Shown here: positions 58,401 through 64,000 of the stretch, piece by piece
How positions within the stretch are numbered: the first letter of the stretch is position 1
Layout: every line of letters begins with the position of its first letter
Source of the DNA: JAFMDF01 sp965222705
Lineage (GTDB): Bacteria; Bacteroidota; Bacteroidia; Chitinophagales; Saprospiraceae
Length of the DNA stretch: 64,000 nucleotides
Direction: 5' to 3'
NCBI GenBank assembly: GCA_965222705.1
Contig: CBDCUO010000027.1
Coordinates: 117,469 to 181,468 of the forward strand
Notes under the pieces: generated by a model
Told to the model about the DNA's origin: nothing
The model's database searches: none
The model's input: only the letters and a program-made list of their open reading frames with translations
Made by a program: the position numbers and the translations under genes

Positions 58401-59548
58401 ATCCGATGTCCTTGCCATTGGCCATTGGCCGTCCACTCTCGACCATTATAACCATCAAAGACACAGGCATCGGCATCGCACCGGAAAAATTGCCCCATAT
58501 CTTCGACCGCTTCTACCAGGCAGATGATGCTTCCACGAGAAAAACCGAAGGCACTGGCATCGGTCTAGCCCTGACAAAAGAACTAGTGAAATTGTTGAAA
58601 GGAGAAATTTCAGTAGAGAGTGGCATCGGAATGGGGACTGTATTTACTATTGAACTGCCCCTCACCAACAATGCTCCATTGAGTAAAGAAACGGGAGTTG
58701 TAGAACGCCCAGAAAGCATTTTGTCTCTTGCTGCTTTGCAGCCTATCGAAGAAGGCAGGTTTGCGGACTCTAAAACTCAACCACCGGATTTGCCTATTTT
58801 GTTAATCGTGGAAGACAACGCCGATGTTGCACATTACTTAAAATCCATCCTGGCAAAAGACTATCGGATGGAAATGGCGATAAACGGGCAGCAGGGTTTG
58901 GGCAAAGCCCTCGAACTAGTACCAGACATCATCATCAGCGATGTAATGATGCCAATCATGGATGGCTTCGAACTTTGCGAGAAGCTGAAAAAGGATACAC
59001 GCACCAGCCATATCCCTATCATTTTGTTGACCGCCAAAGCAGATATTTCGTCTAAAATAGAAGGGCTGGAACACGGGGCGGATGCTTATTTAGCGAAGCC
59101 TTTCCATAAAGAAGAATTGCTCGTGCGGCTGCAAAAACTAATGGAGTTGAGGAAATGCCTACAAGAACGATATGCCGTCTTCCCATTGGCCGTGAGCTAT
59201 CCACCGTCGGCCGATTTTCCAATTGAAGATGCTTTTCTACAAAAAGTACACAAAATCCTGGAAATTCACCTCGGTAATGAGTATTTCAGCATCCTCGACC
59301 TTTGTAAAGAATTGGGCATGAGCCGCACTCAACTCTACCGAAAATTTAAAGCATTGACTAATCAACCAATTGGGCATTTCTTCCGTTCCATGCGACTGCA
59401 AAAAGCTAAAGAACTACTCCTGACCACCGACCTACACATTTCAGAAATCGCCTATGAGGTCGGTTTTAAATCCCCTGCCTATTTTACTCGGATTTTTAAG
59501 GAGGAGTTTGGGGTGAATCCGAGCAAGGTGAGAAGCAAAAAGCGTTGA
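55433..59548 (+). CDS. Hybrid two-component system regulator (HTCS type)
   Basis: A 1371-residue membrane regulator combining sensor, kinase, receiver and transcription factor. A signal peptide is followed by two-component propeller repeats (LYQDSKGQLWVGTTLGLNVY and many alike) to about residue 690 and a Y_Y_Y domain (WHLEGLDEDWSAPGN). One membrane span (WAYLSYILLALTLVFAFYFY) lies near 786-812. HisKA follows with His850 in NITHEFRTPLTVIL, then HATPase with KDTGIGIAPEKLPHIFDRF and GTGIGLALTKELV. The receiver has Asp1170 in IIISDVMMPIMDGFEL, and an AraC output domain (1265-1371) ends the chain. No ATG lies near the start. TTG at 55433 is the only sensible initiator, suggesting the 5' end was altered by the adjacent junction. 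Confidence 0.92.
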   Translation: MINQFAKYCLLLSPILVLWSLLLPAQPFHFTLFDPQDGLCSPEITTLYQDSKGQLWVGTTLGLNVYDGYEFHNISLENGLPTGKINDIEEDTYGAIWVAMEMGLGLIKNRQIVTWGKRDSLFSEGINQLYMDVHGNLWLGSPHLLSLFPREEIEAFHRNEWEVPTLKHFKAEILSEQIYDLEGDEKGNLYIGTFTSLLRFNHRDSFQVIAATGERLAMPTAIVPLGKDRVLWSVYDGNIYQYSNGKPDTLFLSPHVLINQEILELDDSLWGVANGKISQYTDGKRIDSFSFPWKLTETREILISDSAFWVTFGGGLCAIRTDRVDVYPTPPNWELKYFTCGLQDQEGNFWLGSTEGLVKASPKKFRFYQSADGFSRDLYSMKEEENGRLIIGGNQGQVFVYDNGNYFKPYEIPDVLPVSGEIFDILKDHKGNYWFASYWRGLTHLKNGKPERYLCRSDIDKCIDLNCIYEDWQQNMWVGTWMGMTRIVMDWEADTIEQIIHYWEQDKPEFVVNTIVQDKFGTLWFGTDKGLFYFDHDNDRPSLFPLGIEIPSITELKTDQENHLWMTTQGTGIIKCKITGEGKLELLQQFTNTDGLASDFFLSLELDDSGNVWVATYQGISVLKKSGEGYHIINYNAHDGLIDKAYQRLRLYKDSKGRMWGLSTMGLFSFEPEKMVAEKKVLETAITKAAFSGIEVDLQDMDTPSYLPWNRNMLEVEFRAINLSNPSKIQYSWHLEGLDEDWSAPGNTRSLRFNNLLPGRYAFQVKVCNPDGFWNEQPTTFAFVILSPWWATWWAYLSYILLALTLVFAFYFYKKREWQLQAQLALEHREAERLKELDVVKTKLYTNITHEFRTPLTVILGMVRQIKENPQDWFNEGLKMIERNGNNLLQLVNQMLNLSKLESGALPVNLIQGDILTYLKYVLESFHSMAESKNVQLHFQSDSDELIMDYDPEKIREIVSNLLSNAIKFTPEGGAVNVRLTAAGQRSTENPMSLPLAIGRPLSTIITIKDTGIGIAPEKLPHIFDRFYQADDASTRKTEGTGIGLALTKELVKLLKGEISVESGIGMGTVFTIELPLTNNAPLSKETGVVERPESILSLAALQPIEEGRFADSKTQPPDLPILLIVEDNADVAHYLKSILAKDYRMEMAINGQQGLGKALELVPDIIISDVMMPIMDGFELCEKLKKDTRTSHIPIILLTAKADISSKIEGLEHGADAYLAKPFHKEELLVRLQKLMELRKCLQERYAVFPLAVSYPPSADFPIEDAFLQKVHKILEIHLGNEYFSILDLCKELGMSRTQLYRKFKALTNQPIGHFFRSMRLQKAKELLLTTDLHISEIAYEVGFKSPAYFTRIFKEEFGVNPSKVRSKKR

Positions 59549-59810
59549 GGTCGGGTGGAAAAGAAAATGCTTGTTCGTTAACTTCAATATGCTATAATTA
59601 CCCTAAAATGCGGCTCATACTAAACCTTCTTTCTCCTTTCCTACAGGTTTTGGGACAAATCTCCAAATATTTGGGACGCAAATACAAGCGACTCAAAGCT
59701 GCCTGCTCTACCTTTAACCTATGCTATTTTAACTAATTACCTTTTACTTAACTCCATTTACTCACTTCGCCTGACCCCCAAAAGGAATCAGGCCCTAAAA
59801 ATCAATAGCT

Positions 59811-62130
59811 ATGAAAAATAATATTACCTCCTACCTGCATAATGCGCTGCACCAAATGTTGACCATAATGGGTATATTGCTCATCATTTCCAGTGCGTTG
59901 GCACAAGGCGATACCTGGACAACAATGGCCGACATGCCAACTGCAAGATATGGCCTGGCAACCAGTGTCGTGGACGGGATAATCTATGCCATTGGAGGAA
60001 CGTCGAATTGGGAGGCCCCCAGCCTTACAACTGTGGAAGCATATAATCCTACGACGAACACCTGGACAAGGAAAGCCTCCATGCGAACTGCAAGGACTTT
60101 TTTATCTACTGCGGTGGTCAATGATAAAATATATGCCATCGGGGGAATTAACGCCGAACAGAATGGATTTAATACCATGTATGCAACAATTGAAATGTAT
60201 GACCCTGCATTGGATAAGTGGACTACAAAAGCGGATATGCCGGCCAATGTCGGTATAACCATGTTCTCTACCTGTGTGGTCGATGATATCATCTACCTCA
60301 TTGGAGGAGCGGATTTGAGTAGATGGCCAAGCACACCTACTTTATTCCCGACCGTATGGGCATACAACCCAATGGAAGAAACCTGGGAACAGAAAGCGAG
60401 TATGTCAACTCCAAGAGTCCTATTTGCTACCGGCGAGGTGGACGGGAAAATATATGCTATGGGGGGAACATCGGTTTGGGAGGGGAGTGGCCTTATAACC
60501 GTGGAAGTATATAACCCCATAATGGATACTTGGGACTCGAAAGCCGACATGCTGGAAAGCAAAATCCTTTTTCCCGGTAGTATGGTGAGTGGAAAAATAT
60601 ATGCTTGTGGAGGCCTTGGTACTGGCTTTTCAACGCTACAAACTACTCTGGAATACAATCCGGATACGAATGGGTGGACTTACAAGGCAGATATGTCGAC
60701 TGCTAGGAATGCCCTCTCCACCGCCGTGGCAGGTGGAAAGATTTATGCTATAGGGGGGCGTGTTGCTGTCGGGTCTCCTGGTTTGACAACAGTAGAGGAA
60801 TATAGCCCGGAATACGCACCATCTGTATTTGCCGATCCTGTACTCCATCCTTTCGGACTGGAAGATTTCACCTCCCCGGATACCGCCTCCTGGGTCCAAC
60901 TGGTGGACATTGACAACGATGGCAATCTGGAAGCCTTTGTTTTGTCTTTTGATTTTATCCCCAAGACTCCTGATGCCTGTCCCCCTCATCTTTTTTGGTG
61001 CTGGTGGGATTTGAAATTTTATGAGAACACCAGCGACAATGCTGCCCCGAATTTCGAATATCAGGAATCTTTTCCTTATGGCATTCCTTATGATTCTTTA
61101 TACCGACCTGGCGAATTCATTGATTTGGATGGAGATGGCGACCAGGACCTAATCCTTCAACAATGGGATGGGGTATTCGGGAAGCCTTTCGCCTACCTTG
61201 AAAATACGGGAACACCCGCAGCCCCTTGGTTTGGCAACTCGGAATTTCAATTCAATCCCATTTGGGGTTGTTTCACCGGTTTCGGATTCCATATCCTGGA
61301 GATGTATATGATGACGTTCGTCCTGTTTTTGTGGACATTGATGCCGACGGGGATTACGATTTTTTCTTAGGCGGGCATTTTTTCGATTTCAATCCCGACA
61401 CCGACCCTTCGATGAAAATTATTATTTCTACCGCAACGTGGGCGACTGCACTAACCCGCAATTCGAAGGGCCCTTCAAAAACCCCTTCAATTTGGAAAGA
61501 CCGCCCATTTTCAACCGCTTTATAACAGAATATTCCTTTGTGGATATGGGATTGTGACGGCGATTGGGATATGTTTACTAATTATGCAGGTACCGGGATG
61601 TCTTACCATGAAAATACGGGAACTGCCACTGACCCTGATTTTGGTTCAGAATCCGTTCTTTGGCTGTTAACAGATGGTCCGCCGCCACCCGGTTTTCTGT
61701 TCTTTTTCGGCTATGCCCAAAACACTTGGATTGACCTCGGCGGCGACGGGGATTTAGACCAAATCATGGGCGGATTTACCGGTATTACCGCTTGGGAAAA
61801 TATTTCAGAGGATGCCATGGCCTGCCGGGCCCGATTCCGCGGTGCAGTTCGACCGCCACTAAGACTACAAATTTTGCCACCAGTTTGAGTCTTTACCCCA
61901 ATCCTGCCACTGATTTTATCACCTTCCAACTCGAATCGAAAAATGGGCTACAAAATCCGGAAGTTGTCCTTTTCAACTTGTTGGGGCAGCCCGTACAAAC
62001 CCGGAAATACCAACGACAGGATACTTCTCTGAAGGAGAGGTTAGACCTGTCCGACTTAGCACCAGGTGTTTACCTATTGAAAATTGGTTCGGGAGCGCAA
62101 TTTATGACAAAGCAATTTGTGAAATTATAG
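59811..62130 (+). pseudogene. Kelch-repeat T9SS-secreted protein, multiply frameshifted
   Basis: A large secreted protein gene broken into several frames. The first part (59811-61370) has a signal peptide, at least six Kelch repeats (TWTTMADMPTARYGLATSVV, KIYAIGGINAEQNG and alike) and VCBS-like calcium loops (IDNDGNLEAFV, DLDGDGDQDLIL). The frame then shifts near 61300 (VFVDIDADGDYDFFLGG), again near 61410 (NYYFYRNVGDC), near 61540 (WDCDGDWDMFTNYAGTGMS) and near 61840. The last part ends in a type IX secretion sorting domain, with LSLYPNPATDFITFQLESKN, LFNLLGQPVQTRKYQ and APGVYLLKIGSGAQFMTKQF. All pieces are collinear, so this is one gene of about 770 codons with four or more indels. Confidence 0.75.
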
Positions 62131-63181
62131 GTCAAATACTATCGGCCTATTGAAATGAAACCTTGATGGGAACTGCAACAACTCCATCCTTTGAGGGCAA
62201 GCCTGTTCCATGCTTAATTCAGGACAGGTTTTTGCCCCGGGGTATCAGACCTAATGGAATGAATTCTTAATTCCTCCTTATATAACCTCCTTGCTTTCTT
62301 TTCTACCAAGTCGGAAAAGAAAGCAGGCACAAAATTTTATTACCATGAAAAACGAAAAATTCTTTTTTGTTACAGGAGCTTTTCTCTTTCCTGTTTGCGT
62401 CACTGAGGTTAATCTATGAAAAAAAGGAATTGTTAAATCAGTTTCCGGACACAAAACGGGTAAATTTTTTAAACTAGAGCCAAAAAAAGCCCTAGGTCCC
62501 CCCGAGCCGAGTCCTTATTTATTTTTTCTATTTCAAAACACCTTCAAAAAAAAGCGGGCGGACTAACAAAGATTAAAACCTCCAAACTTAAAAACCTCCT
62601 ATTAGCAGTCCACAAGCGCATGGCTGCAAAATCCCATTTAGTTTTAAAAAGAACGGCTGCCAAATCTCCTATGAAAAAAAGGAATTGTGAAGTCGGACAT
62701 CAGACACAAAACGGGTAAATTTTTTTACTAACTCCTTTTCTTCGCCGCTGCCTGCATTTTTAATAATGACATGAACCTCGCTTCCATTGTTTTCTTATGA
62801 TTGAAATGCTCTATATGAGTGTCTTTTCATTACACATTTTGTTTTAATAAAAAGTTGCCTGCTTCAAAATTAAGCAATTGATATAACATTTTGTTTGGAT
62901 TAATCGAAAGAATAGAAATGCTTGATAAAGGTGCTGATTTACAGAAGCTTTACTTCTCTTAATTTTTTTATATAAGTTAGTTGAAATTTTGTTGTTTTTA
63001 GGTATATTTGGGTGGTTGGAACTCAAATAGTTGCTCGTAGCGATTAGCTTTCACGAAAGAAGAACCAAGTCTAATTTAGAAGAATCACTACCTGGAAAAA
63101 GTAATTTTTTATTATTGGACATTATCTAACAATGGTTCGTAGAAACTACTCATTGTACCAACGAAAAATAAGGTGTATAAA
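62131..63181. other. Non-coding kilobase with a 57-base direct repeat
   Basis: No gene is recognised. Two 57-base copies at 62414-62470 and 62669-62725 share CTATGAAAAAAAGGAATTGT and GACACAAAACGGGTAAATTT, with differences in the middle. The rest is A+T-rich, with a C-rich patch (CCCCCCGAG-like) near 62495. Confidence 0.5.
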
Positions 63182-64000
63182 ATGGGAAAAAAACAGAAGG
63201 AAAGGCTGAATAAAATACTTAATAAAGAAGCATTTTCTGAAAAGATTTATTCAGATGAAGATTGGAGCGAGTCTGAAAAATTACAAAAATACATTTCCAA
63301 GTTAGAGTGTGGAGAATATCGTAGGACCCAAAGATTATGTAATCGAACCTTCTGTTATAATCGGGCAATTTTTAATAGAATCCAAGCTTTTAATTATAGT
63401 GAATCCAAGGAATTTATAAACTACCAAGCTAATATCAGAGGAGAAAAACGAGGTGAATTCCTAGAAGAATTTGAAAACTTCTTAACTAAATTAAAAGAAG
63501 TTCAGATTCCGACTGATTTATCTAATTATTTTTCAATCGTTCACCGATTAAAATCAAAAGAAATGGAAGGTCAAGGTGTAAAAATCTTAAAGAAAGTCTT
63601 TATAATTCATGGACATAATCTCGAAATGAAAACAGATGTTCAATTATTTATTAATCGTTGTGGATTGGATGATATAGTACTTCACGAACGACCGAGTAAA
63701 AATAGAACAATAATACAGAAATTATTAGAAGAGTCCAAAGAAGCTTGTTTTGCAATAGCACTATTTAGTGAAGATGATAAACAAAAAAATGGTAAGGTTA
63801 GAGCAAGGCAAATGTCATATTTGAGCTTGGCTTTTTTCTAGGTAAGATTGGAGAAAATCGAGTAAGAATATTAAAAAAAGGTGATATCGAAATCCCAAGT
63901 GACCTTTCTGGCATTATATACCACAATTATGACTATGCGGGGGGATGGAAAATTAAAATACTGAAAGAGTTAAAATCTTTAGGAATAGAAATAAATCAAG
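63182..64000 (+). pseudogene. TIR-like (CAP12-type) protein with one-base deletion, partial at window end
   Basis: The ATG at 63182 gives MGKKQKERLNKILNKE. A helical N-terminal domain of about 130 residues is followed by a predicted nucleotide-binding TIR-like domain (PF10137-type). That domain has KKVFIIHGHNLEMKTDVQLF, LHERPSKNRTIIQKLLEES, FAIALFSEDD, then RARQ|NVIFELGFFLGKIGENR, IEIPSDLSGIIYH and WKIKILKELKSLG. The Glu of FELGFF is the expected NADase residue. Loss of one A in the short run at 63810-63812 shifts the frame, so the first reading stops at 63841. With the base restored the frame runs to 64000 and beyond. Related proteins are effectors in antiphage defence that degrade NAD. Confidence 0.75.

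Noticed and set aside
1..64000. CRISPR arrays, tRNA and rRNA genes.
   Set aside because: No regularly spaced repeats, cloverleaf sequences or rRNA segments were recognised.

Overview
The window looks like a chromosomal segment of a Bacteroidota member, most likely class Saprospiria. This is inferred from gene content, not from a marker gene. The supporting signs are a TonB-dependent receptor with a carboxypeptidase-regulatory N-terminal domain, a hybrid two-component system carrying sensor, kinase, receiver and AraC output in one chain, a C-terminal type IX secretion sorting domain, a FISUMP domain, four-helix-bundle (23S IVP-type) sequence and A+T-rich DNA. No rRNA or tRNA was recognised.

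Layout. (1) 0.2-9.5 kb: a ureohydrolase, then a long minus-strand block that reads class II-type PHA synthase (phaC), PHA depolymerase (phaZ), MaoC/NodN-type hydratase, a 30-codon SDR remnant, acyl-CoA ligase, acyl-CoA dehydrogenase, a hotdog-like protein, a MarR regulator and a pirin. It reads as storage-polymer turnover linked to acyl-CoA metabolism. (2) 9.5-17.7 kb: a decayed, mobile-element-rich zone with a lipoprotein beta-propeller, a TonB-receptor tail, a large hairpin, two identical tandem IS5-type elements that split one AraC gene, and a second IS with 8-bp target duplications. (3) 17.7-31.8 kb: a plus-strand catabolic island with a beta-lactamase-fold hydrolase, a P450 with an in-frame TAG, ferredoxin reductase, ferredoxin, SDR, alpha/beta hydrolase, a three-part dehydrogenase/ligase/dehydrogenase fusion, an IS4-type element, a class III aminotransferase-fold enzyme, an APH-fold kinase, a MITE-like element and a second ureohydrolase. 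(4) 31.9-44.8 kb: TonB receptor, a four-helix/hydrolase chimera, gpsA, AraC and TetR regulators with palindromic operators, an aminotransferase relic, a transglutaminase-like protein, a second acyl-CoA ligase and a 1163-residue indolepyruvate:ferredoxin oxidoreductase. (5) 45-51.7 kb: outer-membrane and secreted proteins, including a secreted caspase-fold protease with a C-terminal FISUMP domain. (6) 51.7-55.4 kb: an IS630 relic interrupted by a MITE, then small plus-strand genes separated by attC-like or palindromic spacers. (7) 55.4-64 kb: the hybrid two-component regulator, a Kelch/T9SS gene broken by several frameshifts, a repeat-containing non-coding kilobase, and a TIR-like defence-type gene with a one-base deletion that runs off the window end.

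A recurring theme is in-frame chimeras and short gene relics: SDR stub, MmsA/ligase/ALDH fusion, four-helix/hydrolase, CPBP/foreign tail, TonB tail, aminotransferase tail. Either this lineage deletes DNA often between neighbouring genes, or the assembly contains errors. Read-level checks would decide which.
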